Source of the DNA: CAYVTM01 sp964454645 | Lineage (GTDB): Bacteria > Bacteroidota > Bacteroidia > Sphingobacteriales > Sphingobacteriaceae | NCBI GenBank assembly: GCA_964454645.1 | Contig: CAYVTM010000001.1 | Location: forward strand, 590,204 to 654,203 | DNA length: 64,000 nucleotides | Direction of reading: 5' to 3' | Shown: positions 27,884 through 36,774 of the stretch, piece by piece | How the letters are laid out: every line of letters begins with the position of its first letter | Position numbering within the stretch: the first letter of the stretch is position 1 | Made by a program: the position numbers and the translations under genes | Notes under the pieces: generated by a model | Told to the model about the DNA's origin: nothing | The model's input: the letters and a program-made list of their open reading frames with translations, nothing else | Databases searched by the model: none

Positions 27884-28555
27884 TTAAAAAGAATATGCCA
27901 AACCAATAGAAACATAATTATTATATCCCGAAATAACATTATTCTGTTCATCGTAAATATCGCCGAAAGAACTAATGGCATTGCTCATACGCACATCTAT
28001 GGAATACAAAGCAGAGCTTCCTGAAAGTATATCGATTCCTGCTCCGTAAACAAGAGATTGTTCGATTACATTTAATCCGTTTACCTTACGATCGTGTATA
28101 TCATCATTATCCGATTGATCATAATCGCGGGAATAGGTTCCTAATAAATTAAAATTCATACTCGGTCCGCCAAATACTTTAACACTCATTTGCGAACTTA
28201 AGGGAATGTTTATTTTAGCCATCAGAGGAATCTCTATATAAAATAAACGATAAGCATCTTCGTATTTACGGCTTGGGTTGGGAAATAGCGCAGCTTCTTC
28301 TCCACGAACACGCGTACCTTTGCTGACGAATAAACCTTCGGCAGTCAGTCCGAAAATGCGATTGAATTGATAAACCCCTCCTATACCCAGGTTAAAAGAA
28401 ACTTTTCCGCTTTGATCAGATACATCACCGGGACGAAAAGTGGATTGCCCGATACCGATACGGCTTTGATAATAGAAGCCTTTGTCTTGTGCATATAACC
28501 CTTCTGCCGAAGTGCATATTAGCAATAGTAATCGTATAAGATATTTTTTCATCAT
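27884..28555 (-). CDS. Porin-family outer-membrane beta-barrel protein
   Basis: Exported beta-barrel of about 223 residues. The signal peptide ends SAEGLYAQ. The pattern (YQSRIGIGQSTF..., GGVYQFNRIFGLTAEGLFVSKGT, ending YVSIGLAYSF with terminal Phe) matches PorT/OmpX-like outer-membrane beta-barrel proteins of Bacteroidota. The frame is open further upstream, but the ATG at 28555 (or 28552) begins the signal peptide with MMKKYLIR and is chosen. Function unknown. The 258 bases upstream up to the E2 gene hold no gene or clear structure. Confidence 0.8.
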   Translation of the reverse strand: MMKKYLIRLLLLICTSAEGLYAQDKGFYYQSRIGIGQSTFRPGDVSDQSGKVSFNLGIGGVYQFNRIFGLTAEGLFVSKGTRVRGEEAALFPNPSRKYEDAYRLFYIEIPLMAKINIPLSSQMSVKVFGGPSMNFNLLGTYSRDYDQSDNDDIHDRKVNGLNVIEQSLVYGAGIDILSGSSALYSIDVRMSNAISSFGDIYDEQNNVISGYNNYVSIGLAYSF

Positions 28556-28813
28556 TCGTGTTTTTGGTTGATAGATAAGAACCAATAGACGGACCAAAAA
28601 AATCAGATGGGTATAAAGCAGGATATGGATGATTCTATGACCCTGTACAAAGCAATATAGTACAAAATGAGGAATAATATACCCAGTAATTCACCGGTTA
28701 TCAGTCTTTCATATCGTAATAAGCAGAATCAATGGGGTAGGAATAGAATAGAGTGTCTACGATGATTCTTATTTAAACAAAATAAACAGTCCCCAACCCG
28801 AAAGGCTGACACA

Positions 28814-30133
28814 TCAGAGCGGACGATTCGGATCAAAGCTCTCGAGATAATCCGCCACTCTGCGTACAAATTGCCCGCCCAAAGAACCATCCACTACACG
28901 ATGGTCGTAGGAATGCGATAAAAACATTCTGTGACGAACGGCAATCATATCACCATCCGGAGTTTCAATAACTGCGGGCATCTTACGGATAGCTCCCACA
29001 GCCATGATCGCCACCTGAGGCTGGTTTATAATGGGCGTTCCCATAACGTTTCCGAATGAACCCACATTGGTAAGGGTATAAGTTCCTCCGCTAATTTCAT
29101 CCGGACTTAATTTATTGGCGCGGGCACGGTTTGCTAAATCGTTTACGGCACGTGTCAATCCGATTAAGTTCATTTGATCGGCATTTTTAATAACCGGGAC
29201 AATCAGATTTCCGGAAGGCAATGCCGCAGCCATACCGATATTGATATTTTTACGCTTGATGATCTGTGTTCCGCTCAGGGAGATATTAATCATCGGAAAA
29301 TCCTTGATAGCTTTTACCAAAGCTTCAATAAATATAGGGGTAAACGTTATTTTTTCGCCTTCCCGTCTTTCAAACTCTTTCTTCACTTTATCTCTCCAAC
29401 GAACGATATTGGTAACATCCGCTTCCACAAAAGAAGTAACATGAGGAGAAACATGCTTACTCATCACCATGTGCTCAGCAATAAGCTTACGCATACGATC
29501 CATCTCAATAATTTCATCTCCTTCATTGACACTAACGGACGGGGCCGTAATTTTTATTTCGGAAGGAGCGATTACTGCTGTACCCGCTTTGGTTGTTGAA
29601 GCTGCCGGAGCAGCACCGCTTTTACGGGTTTCTAAATATTTTAAAATATCATTTTTGGTAACACGGCCTTCATTCCCTGTACCGCTGATACTATCCAATT
29701 CTGTTAATGAAATACCTTCGCTGGATGCAATACTTTTTACCAGTGGAGAATAAAAACGAGCAGAGGCCGCATAGTCTTTCTGATTAACAGGGGCAGCTGT
29801 TTTTGCTTCTTCAACCTGAATAATGCCCGGTATAGTTTCTGCTTTAGCAGCAGGAGCCTCTGTAGCCAGAGCTGCTGCAACGCTCGCATTAGCATCAGTT
29901 TCAATGATTGCTATCACTGCGCCCACTTTCACTACATCACCTTCCTGAGAAATAATTTTAGATAATTTCCCGGCAACCGGTGAGGGTACTTCAGAATCTA
30001 CCTTATCGGTGGCAATCTCCAATACTGACTCATCGGCATCGATGGGATCACCAACATTTTTTACCCATTTAATAATGGTTGCTTCGGCAACACTCTCTCC
30101 CATTTTAGGTAGAATCAATTCGAATTGAGCCAT
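28814..30133 (-). CDS. 2-oxo acid dehydrogenase E2 component (dihydrolipoamide acyltransferase)
   Basis: Core E2 acyltransferase of a pyruvate, 2-oxoglutarate or branched-chain 2-oxo acid dehydrogenase complex. It has 439 residues. A single N-terminal lipoyl domain carries the lipoyl Lys in EIATDKVDSEVPSP near residue 43. An Ala/Pro-rich linker leads to an E1/E3-binding domain (about 130-168, YSPLVKSIASSEGISLTELDSI and GRVTKNDILKYL). The catalytic domain ends with LSHSYDHRVVDGSLGG (His and Asp of the active site). The sequence alone does not decide the substrate; branched-chain type is a reasonable guess. No E1 or E3 gene is adjacent. It has a consensus promoter (TTG-N20-TATTTTTG). Confidence 0.9.
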   Translation of the reverse strand: MAQFELILPKMGESVAEATIIKWVKNVGDPIDADESVLEIATDKVDSEVPSPVAGKLSKIISQEGDVVKVGAVIAIIETDANASVAAALATEAPAAKAETIPGIIQVEEAKTAAPVNQKDYAASARFYSPLVKSIASSEGISLTELDSISGTGNEGRVTKNDILKYLETRKSGAAPAASTTKAGTAVIAPSEIKITAPSVSVNEGDEIIEMDRMRKLIAEHMVMSKHVSPHVTSFVEADVTNIVRWRDKVKKEFERREGEKITFTPIFIEALVKAIKDFPMINISLSGTQIIKRKNINIGMAAALPSGNLIVPVIKNADQMNLIGLTRAVNDLANRARANKLSPDEISGGTYTLTNVGSFGNVMGTPIINQPQVAIMAVGAIRKMPAVIETPDGDMIAVRHRMFLSHSYDHRVVDGSLGGQFVRRVADYLESFDPNRPL

Positions 30134-30166
30134 ATTTTTATATTAATGTTCAATAATTATGAACCG

Positions 30167-30197
30167 CAAAAATAACTGAATTTAGGGAATTCATACA
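30167..30197 (-). promoter_or_regulatory. Promoter of the E2 gene
   Basis: Minus strand TTG (30195-30197), 20 bases, TATTTTTG (30167-30174). It lies between the cinA stop and the E2 ATG and overlaps the region just after cinA, so the E2 gene need not depend on cinA transcription. Confidence 0.6.
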
Positions 30198-30204
30198 ATT
30201 AAAT

Positions 30205-31443
30205 TTAAGCATTGATCAATTTGAACAGCATATACAGTGAATTAATTGCCGTTCGTTCAATGTTTTGCATACGTTTATTCCCAAAATTGAATTTTTTGAC
30301 GATCAGTCCTTCTTCCGATGCCAAAGCAATCCAAACCGTACCTACCGGCTTAAGCGGTGTTCCTCCTCCCGGACCGGCTATTCCGGAGCAAGCAATGGCA
30401 TAATCTGATTGATAGCGCTCACGGCAGCCTAAAGCCATCTCGCGTACCGTTTCTTCACTCACTGCTCCATAAGCTTCCAACGTTTCATGCTTCACTCCCA
30501 ACATATTCTCTTTTAAATCATAAGAGTAAGAAATTGCTCCGCCCAAATATGCCTGCGATGAACCCGGGATACTGGTAAGCAGATGACCGATGTATCCACC
30601 TGTACAACTTTCAGCAGTAGAAAGAGTTTTGCCTTTTTCTATCAAACACTCTATAATCACCTGTTCTATCGGAATATCACGATCGGCAACAACATAGGAA
30701 GCTGCTTTTTTGATAATAGCTTTTTTATAAGCCATTAATTCCTGATCTAATTTCTTAGCACTGCTACCCATTCCGCTTAAGCGCAAACGTACCTGGCCGG
30801 GTTTCGGTAAATATGCCAGTTTAATATAGTCCGGTAAAGCATCTTCAATTTCCGAAATACGATCCGCTAAAAAGGCTTCTCCGATCCCTGCTGTCAATAT
30901 CGTTTCATGCTGTATGCTTGGTAAGTCCAATTCGCGTATCAACATAGGGATTATCTGGTCCTGCATCATTCCCATCATCTCGAAAGGAACACCCGGCATC
31001 GCAAAAATATGCTTATCGCTCCGTTTAAAATAAATTCCCGGAGCCGTTCCATTAGCATTTTGTATCACGATACAGTTGTGAGGAACTTCGGCTTGTTTCA
31101 CATTTACGGATAATACCGGGCGTTGCGAACGCTTGAAAATCCTTTCAACATTTTCCAAAGCCTCTTGATTCATAACCATCTCACTCCCGAAAAATTTTGC
31201 TAAGGATTGTTTGGTTACATCATCTTTTGTCGGCCCTAAACCCCCGGTAATGAAAACCAAATCAGCACGTTGCATGGCTTGCTCCAATGCCGCAATAATA
31301 TCTTCCATTCCATCCGAGATACTGGTGATCTGCTTTACACGTACCCCTATCTTGTTCAGTTCCACTCCCATCCATGCCGAATTTGTATCTACAATCTGAC
31401 CAATCAGAATTTCATCTCCTATGGTAATTATTTCTGCTAACAT
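30205..31443 (-). CDS. cinA: CinA-family nicotinamide-nucleotide amidohydrolase
   Basis: Two-domain CinA protein of 412 residues. The N-terminal MoCF-binding domain (COG1058) starts AEIITIGDEILIGQIVDTNSAW and has the FITGGLGPTKDD motif; in homologues it is an ADP-ribose pyrophosphatase. The C-terminal domain has TAESCTGGYIGHLLTSIPGSS and ACSGIAGPGGGTPLKPVGTVW, the nicotinamide mononucleotide deamidase (PncC-type) signature. The likely role is recycling of pyridine nucleotides; the competence name is historical. Full length, ATG start, probably in its own transcript, with E2 downstream on the same strand. Confidence 0.93.
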   Translation of the reverse strand: MLAEIITIGDEILIGQIVDTNSAWMGVELNKIGVRVKQITSISDGMEDIIAALEQAMQRADLVFITGGLGPTKDDVTKQSLAKFFGSEMVMNQEALENVERIFKRSQRPVLSVNVKQAEVPHNCIVIQNANGTAPGIYFKRSDKHIFAMPGVPFEMMGMMQDQIIPMLIRELDLPSIQHETILTAGIGEAFLADRISEIEDALPDYIKLAYLPKPGQVRLRLSGMGSSAKKLDQELMAYKKAIIKKAASYVVADRDIPIEQVIIECLIEKGKTLSTAESCTGGYIGHLLTSIPGSSQAYLGGAISYSYDLKENMLGVKHETLEAYGAVSEETVREMALGCRERYQSDYAIACSGIAGPGGGTPLKPVGTVWIALASEEGLIVKKFNFGNKRMQNIERTAINSLYMLFKLINA

Positions 31444-31521
31444 CCCTTTTATTTTCGGTCTAAATTGATAAATTTATGGCAATAAAAAACAAAAAATAAT
31501 CCACATCGGAAATCCCCGCTT

Positions 31522-32247
31522 ATGAAAAAAATTATTATCCTTAGTTTGTGTTGCCTTTTTATAACATTCGAATCCTGTTCACAACTCAATTTAGATAAAC
31601 TACGCAAGCAAGGAGAGTCAGTCTTAAACCAAAGCAAACCTTTAAGCAATGCCGAGATTATTCAGGGGCTGAAGGAAGCCTTAAGCATCGGAAGCAAAAA
31701 TGCCTCCGGCCTGGCATCGAAAACTGATGCCTATTATAAAAATGCGCAATTGTTTATCCCTTTCCCACCTGAAGCTCAGAAAATTGAAAATACCCTGCGC
31801 CAATTGGGGCAAGATAAACTCGTTGATGATTTCATAAAAACACTTAACCGTGCAGCTGAAGAAGCTGCGAAAGAAGCTGCTCCGATTTTTGTGGATGCCG
31901 TAAAAAATATGACCATTAACGATGGATTGAAAATTTTAAACGGCTCGGACAATGCGGCAACCCAATACCTTCGTCAAAATACCCATGCACAATTGAATGC
32001 GAAATTCCAACCGGTTATCGATCGTGCGCTTTCCAAAGTTAATGCGACCAAATACTGGGGCGATATCATTACTTATTACAACAAAATTCCAACGGTACAA
32101 AAAATGAATCCGGATTTACCTTCCTATGCAACTGGCAAAGCAATCGACGGATTATTTGTACTGGTAGCACAAGAAGAAAAAAACATTCGGGAGAACCCGA
32201 AAGCGCGTGTAACTGAAATTCTGCAAAGAGTCTTCGGGAAAAAATAA
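31522..32247 (+). CDS. DUF4197 domain lipoprotein
   Basis: Exported protein of 241 residues. A hydrophobic signal ends FESCSQ (lipobox-like, Cys about residue 19). The helical DUF4197 domain follows (LSNAEIIQGLKEALSIGSKNAS, AEEAAKEAAPIFVDAVKNMTINDGLKIL). The family is found in Bacteroidota and Proteobacteria with unknown function; no catalytic motif is visible. It is divergent from cinA with 78 bases between. The 152 bases after it hold no gene. Confidence 0.87.
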   Translation: MKKIIILSLCCLFITFESCSQLNLDKLRKQGESVLNQSKPLSNAEIIQGLKEALSIGSKNASGLASKTDAYYKNAQLFIPFPPEAQKIENTLRQLGQDKLVDDFIKTLNRAAEEAAKEAAPIFVDAVKNMTINDGLKILNGSDNAATQYLRQNTHAQLNAKFQPVIDRALSKVNATKYWGDIITYYNKIPTVQKMNPDLPSYATGKAIDGLFVLVAQEEKNIRENPKARVTEILQRVFGKK

Positions 32248-32399
32248 AGTTGGTTTAATGGTTCTGTAATCGAAGGCTTCTTGGCTTACCTGTCATAAAT
32301 ATTTTTATATATTTGAACAGATCGTATGTAAGGGTCGAAAAAATATTTTTCAACCCTATTGATACGATTATGCCAACCGGAAAATTTTAAAAACTACTA

Positions 32400-33511
32400 T
32401 TATTTATTCAACAAACGTTCTCCGGTAAATGCATATTGTTGCCACTTAGGTAATGGATGGAATTGAGCTGCCTGTACATCACGAAACAAACGTTCAAGTA
32501 AATTTTTTCTATAAAAGCTTTGTCCGCCAACAATTGACATTGCCTGCTCAGCCGTTTGTAAACAAGCTTCGTTAAACTCAAGATATCTATTGTAAGTGCT
32601 TCATAGGGTTTAAAATCGATATCATTACAGCGTAGAATCATTGCCTGCCATTGCACCTGCGCCGACAGCAGGGTATTATTCATTTGACCGATAGCTGTAG
32701 CGATGTTTTGTTTTCTGCCTTCGGATTTTCTCAGCATCGCGATACTAAGCTCCATTGATTTTTCGGCAATACCTACATATACCGACATGATGAGTGGCAT
32801 CGCAACAGTCAGCACGATATCCCATACCGGATGATAAAGTTTTTCGCCTCTACTAAGTGTAATAGAAGATTCCGGAATAAAAACCTGATCAAAGACGATT
32901 GTTTGAGAGCCGCTTGCACGCATGCCTAATACTTTCCAATCATCGAGCACAGATACTCCCGGAGATTTCACCGGTACGGCAAAATGCAATACCTGCCAGT
33001 TATTCGAAGCATCCAAAAACCGCGAACTGCTTATAACTAAATCGCCCGCAACCGACTGGCTGGCAAAGGGTTTTTTAGCATTCAACAAATATCCTCCTTC
33101 TGTTTTCGTTAATTCTCCGCTCGAATCCAACCAATCGGAAGCCCCGGTACTTACCAAAACCAATTGTTCTTTTGCAATACGTTGTAATAAAGCAGCACTT
33201 TCACCTTTATGCATATACCTCCATACGGCAGCAGCGACCAGGTGTTGATGCATGGAAAATGCCAATGCGGTAGAGGCGCAATATTGTGCGATTATCCGAA
33301 TCATATCGCATACTTCCTGATGTGCGTATCCGCCACCGCCCAGTTCCTGCGGAATAGCTATGGAAAAAAGCTGGTACTTTTTAAGCAGTTTATAATTTTC
33401 AAAAACAAAGCTTTCTTCCAGATCGTATTGCTCCGAACGTTCGGAAAATGATTTTCCGAGTTCATGAATCAGCAGTTTAATATCCTGCTGTAAAGGGATT
33501 GTGTCTTCCAT
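32400..33511 (-). pseudogene. Acyl-CoA dehydrogenase family gene with C-terminal frameshift
   Basis: Acyl-CoA dehydrogenase-like flavoprotein. The frame from ATG 33511 carries IAIPQELGGGGYAHQEV, STALAFSMHQHLVAA, LVLVSTGASDWLDSSGEL and DDWKVLGMRASGSQTIVFDQVFIPES. After about codon 304 the frame turns to unrelated residues. The true continuation lies in another frame, RYLEFNEACLQTAEQAM... to QYAFTGERLLNK, stopping at TAA 32400-32402. The shift must fall between about 32581 and 32600, because a TGA in the second frame sits at 32601-32603. No homopolymer lies there, so a real indel or a base-calling error is more likely than programmed slippage. In the reading frame as given, the protein ends at 32408. 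Confidence 0.75.
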
Positions 33512-33609
33512 AGATTATTTACGTTTAGTTTGACGCAAATATCCTGTAAGCATTACATATAAGTTTTCCTCTAAGGTTCAATTAATTTGTTTTAAAGTTC
33601 GTATCGGAT

Positions 33610-34494
33610 TTAAGAAGCAAGAAGCTTATTCTTTTGGCTTATCGAACGGAATTGTTTGGGAGGTAATTGATACTTATCCTTAAAAGCCTTATTGAAATGT
33701 GTTGTATTTTTAAAGCCGCACTTATAGCAAATCTCATTCATATTCATATCGGAATTAAGCAGGAGTGCCTTTGCGTAAGCGAGTCGTTTATCTTTTAACC
33801 ATTTTCCGGGGGTTTCCTTATAGAAGCTTTTAAAATCGCGTTTAAAGGTCGAAAGGCTTCTTCCACAAAGACGTGCAAACTCTTCGAGCTGCAAATCGTA
33901 TTGAAAATTTTTCAGCATTACATCATCCAGATTGGTTTTATTAACCTGTTTTAAGGAATGAAAAAATCGCATGAGACTCTTATGCTTGGAATTTAAAATG
34001 ATATTAAACAAGAGTTCTTTGAATTTAAGATCTACCAAATTTCGGGGTATATCACGCCCCGACTTAAGATAATTGAAGATGCTGTAAAATAAGGTATTTA
34101 AAGGAATATCCACATCCAGCTTAAATATCTGATCTTCTACCGCATCCGAAACTTCCGAACCTAACAGTTCCCTATTTTCTATCATGAAATTGCGGATAAA
34201 GTCATCATCCATAAAAAACAGGAGAACACAATTCTCGACTTCGAAATGCTGCCGGGCAGTATAAGCACCTTTACGAAGAAAAAAGGCATCTCCGGCATTC
34301 CCTTCATAACTCTTTTCAAGAGCTATCCAATCCTTTCTTCCACTGACTATAAACACGATAAAGTTCAATTCACTAAACAGTTGTAACAGCTCGGTATCTA
34401 CAAGGCATTTATACTCTACAATCAGATAACCTGCACCTACACGTTTATGCATCATTTCATTATCCTGAAAGAATTTATACAGGTCTTTAATCAT
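33610..34494 (-). CDS. AraC-family transcriptional regulator
   Basis: DNA-binding regulator of about 294 residues. The N-terminal part looks like a cupin-type effector domain of ExsA-like Bacteroidota regulators (YLIVEYKCL..., GDAFFLRKGAYTARQHFEVENCVLLFF). The C-terminal AraC/XylS domain (about 190-285) has two helix-turn-helix units: LEEFARLCGRSLSTFKRDFKSFYKETPGKWL and MNEICYKCGFKNTTHFNKAFKDKYQLPPKQFR. An in-frame ATG 48 bases upstream (34542) is possible; 34494 (MIKDLYKFF) fits the usual N-terminus better. It is divergent from the cardiolipin synthase gene, a possible target, but no operator was recognised. Confidence 0.85.
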   Translation of the reverse strand: MIKDLYKFFQDNEMMHKRVGAGYLIVEYKCLVDTELLQLFSELNFIVFIVSGRKDWIALEKSYEGNAGDAFFLRKGAYTARQHFEVENCVLLFFMDDDFIRNFMIENRELLGSEVSDAVEDQIFKLDVDIPLNTLFYSIFNYLKSGRDIPRNLVDLKFKELLFNIILNSKHKSLMRFFHSLKQVNKTNLDDVMLKNFQYDLQLEEFARLCGRSLSTFKRDFKSFYKETPGKWLKDKRLAYAKALLLNSDMNMNEICYKCGFKNTTHFNKAFKDKYQLPPKQFRSISQKNKLLAS

Positions 34495-34657
34495 TTTTTT
34501 AGCATAGAAAGGCTTCAAAACTAAATATATAATTCTCCTCATCAGCAGGTTCTAAGCAAAAATTTTGTGGCATTGGACATAAAACCTGTAAAGACGTATG
34601 TCATACCCTCTCTTATGCGGTAAAAATTTAATATATTTATCCATTAAAAACCTATTT

Positions 34658-36115
34658 ATGAATTGGCTGAGCGTTGCCGAAATACTGTATCTGATTGTGC
34701 TTATTGCCGCATGCTTACGCATCATATACGACACCCGTAGTGTTTCCAAAACCCTTGCTTATTTATTATTTGCCATCTTCGTACCTGTTATCGGAATGCT
34801 CTTCTATTTCTCTTTCGGAATTAACTATCGCAACCGGAAAATGTACAGCAAGAAGCTGATGCTAAACGATGCCTTGCAAAAAGAATTAACACAACGTATC
34901 TATCATTATACCAATGAAGTCATCCGTAAGAATGATGAAGAATTAGGGGCTAACAAGGAACTTGCAACGATGCTTCTGCACGATATCGAGAGTCCGCTTA
35001 CAGCCAACAATGCCGTAAAAATTTTGCTAAACGGAGAAGAAAAATTCCCGGAAGTTATTGAAGCAATCAAATCGGCAAAACATCATATACACTTCGAGTA
35101 TTATATTTATGAAGATGATACGATCGGCAGAGAGATTGAGGAACTCTTAAAACAAAAAGTCCGGGAAGGTGTAGCGGTACGTTTTATTTATGATGATTTC
35201 GGAAGCCGCAGCATTCGTAAAAACCTTGTCAACCGTTTAAGGGATGCAGGTGTGGAGGCATATCCTTTTTTCAAAATCACCTTCATTCCTTTCGCCAATC
35301 GTTTAAATTACCGTAATCACCGTAAGATTATTGTGATTGACGGAGAGACGGCATTTGTAGGCGGAATCAATGTCAGCGACCGATATATCAATTCAGAAAA
35401 ATCAAATAACAAAATTTTCTGGAGAGATACTCATTTGCGGATCGATGGACCAGGGATACGTTATTTGCAATACCTCTTTTTATGTGATTGGAATTTCTGC
35501 GCAAAAACAAATTTAATGCCCGATGAAAATTTCTTTCCTCCCCGTAAAGATCTGCCCAAAAACGATACAAAGATTGTGCAGATTGCCGCAAGCGGTCCCG
35601 ACTCTTCCATACCGACTATCCTCTTCTCCTATTTACAGGCAATCACATTGGCAAAAGAAGAAATATTAATAACCAACCCCTACTTTATTCCGGGAGAAAG
35701 TTTATTGGACGTATTAATGATGTCGGCATTGAGCAATGTGAAAGTGAAGATTATTGTCCCGGGAATTTCGGACTCTAAGCTTGTAAACATTGCCTCTTAT
35801 TCTTATTTCAGTGAGCTTCTTGCCGCGGGAGCAGAGATTTACAAATACAAAAAAGGGTTTATTCATGCAAAAACCATGATACTCGACAATAAGGTAGCCA
35901 TCGTTGGAACAGCCAATATGGATGTTCGAAGTTTTAATCTCAACTTTGAGGTGAATGCAATTGTATATAGCAGCGAAACGGCTAATGAATTGCGCGGCAT
36001 CTTTTATGAAGACCTTAAACATTGTGAAAAAATAGATCTCATACGTTGGGAAAAACGTCCCCTATATAAAAAGTTTATCGGAAAATTTGTACGCTTAATG
36101 TCTCCCATGCTTTAG
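34658..36115 (+). CDS. cls: Cardiolipin synthase (phospholipase D family)
   Basis: Joins two phosphatidylglycerols into cardiolipin at the inner membrane. About 485 residues from the ATG at 34658; an upstream ATG at 34598 would add an unlikely extension. Two membrane helices come first (about 4-20 and 33-52), then two PLD domains with HKD motifs: NHRKIIVIDGETAFVGG near residue 220 and IHAKTMILDNKVAIVGTANMD near residue 402. The N-terminal PLDc_N segment (SKTLAYLLFAIFVPVIGMLFYFSFG) is typical of Cls. It is divergent from the AraC regulator. Confidence 0.92.
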   Translation: MNWLSVAEILYLIVLIAACLRIIYDTRSVSKTLAYLLFAIFVPVIGMLFYFSFGINYRNRKMYSKKLMLNDALQKELTQRIYHYTNEVIRKNDEELGANKELATMLLHDIESPLTANNAVKILLNGEEKFPEVIEAIKSAKHHIHFEYYIYEDDTIGREIEELLKQKVREGVAVRFIYDDFGSRSIRKNLVNRLRDAGVEAYPFFKITFIPFANRLNYRNHRKIIVIDGETAFVGGINVSDRYINSEKSNNKIFWRDTHLRIDGPGIRYLQYLFLCDWNFCAKTNLMPDENFFPPRKDLPKNDTKIVQIAASGPDSSIPTILFSYLQAITLAKEEILITNPYFIPGESLLDVLMMSALSNVKVKIIVPGISDSKLVNIASYSYFSELLAAGAEIYKYKKGFIHAKTMILDNKVAIVGTANMDVRSFNLNFEVNAIVYSSETANELRGIFYEDLKHCEKIDLIRWEKRPLYKKFIGKFVRLMSPML

Positions 36116-36189
36116 ATACTCATTCAAATACATTCATTTTATCACTGAAAAAATGAAAGCATATATTTAAATTCCTAACCTAAAATGAA

Positions 36190-36603
36190 ATGATTAAACA
36201 ATTCTGGCTTAACCTGCCTGTACGCAATATCAAAACGTCAAAAATTTTTTATACCAAAATGGGCTTTAAACCTAATACCAAAAGAAATTCAGTCAATTCT
36301 GCCAGTTTCTTTATAGGTGATCAGCATGTAGTACTCATGTTGATAGATGAAGATACCTTTAAAATGTATATCAATAACGAAAGCGATATCAGTTGGGATA
36401 AGCCTCAGGTATTATTTTCGATTGACGCACAAAGTAAGGAAGAGGTTGATAATATGGCTCAGAAAGCAATCGCTGCGGGCGGTTCAAGCAATCACAATCC
36501 AACGGTAATGACTTCCTGGTTATATGGCTGTAATTTCAGCGATCCGGACGGACATCGATGGAATGTATTATATATCGACTTAGCTCATAAAAATATTATC
36601 TGA
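36190..36603 (+). CDS. VOC-family (glyoxalase-like) protein
   Basis: Vicinal oxygen chelate fold protein of 137 residues, start MIKQFWLNLPVRNIKTSKIFYTKMGF, with the DPDGHRWNVLYIDL C-terminal motif of the YP_ glyoxalase/bleomycin-resistance group. Such proteins are often metal-dependent, but the enzyme activity is unknown. Followed 3 bases later by a possible 55-residue gene. It is in the same direction as cls but 74 bases away with no obvious terminator between. Confidence 0.85.
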   Translation: MIKQFWLNLPVRNIKTSKIFYTKMGFKPNTKRNSVNSASFFIGDQHVVLMLIDEDTFKMYINNESDISWDKPQVLFSIDAQSKEEVDNMAQKAIAAGGSSNHNPTVMTSWLYGCNFSDPDGHRWNVLYIDLAHKNII

Positions 36604-36606
36604 CAA

Positions 36607-36774
36607 ATGCAATCTCCGCACTCTTTGCGGAAAGCATATTTAGCTCAATATAAGGAATACTTCTCTGCATACTCAGCGGTAAAAAAGCAGGCTATCCTGA
36701 AAAATCAGACAAAAAAGATGCAAGCATCATGCGCTCAATTCTACAAAAACGAAGATGCCGATTTCAAGCATTAA
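36607..36774 (+). CDS. Possible small protein of 55 residues
   Basis: Open frame from ATG 36607, three bases after the VOC stop, to TAA at 36772-36774, overlapping the end of lptD on the other strand. The product would be basic and helical (about MQSPHSLRKAYLAQYKEYF, then Lys/Gln-rich). The spacing to the VOC gene suggests translation coupling, but there is no known family and the overlap with lptD is a warning. It may be spurious. Confidence 0.35.
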   Translation: MQSPHSLRKAYLAQYKEYFSAYSAVKKQAILKNQTKKMQASCAQFYKNEDADFKH

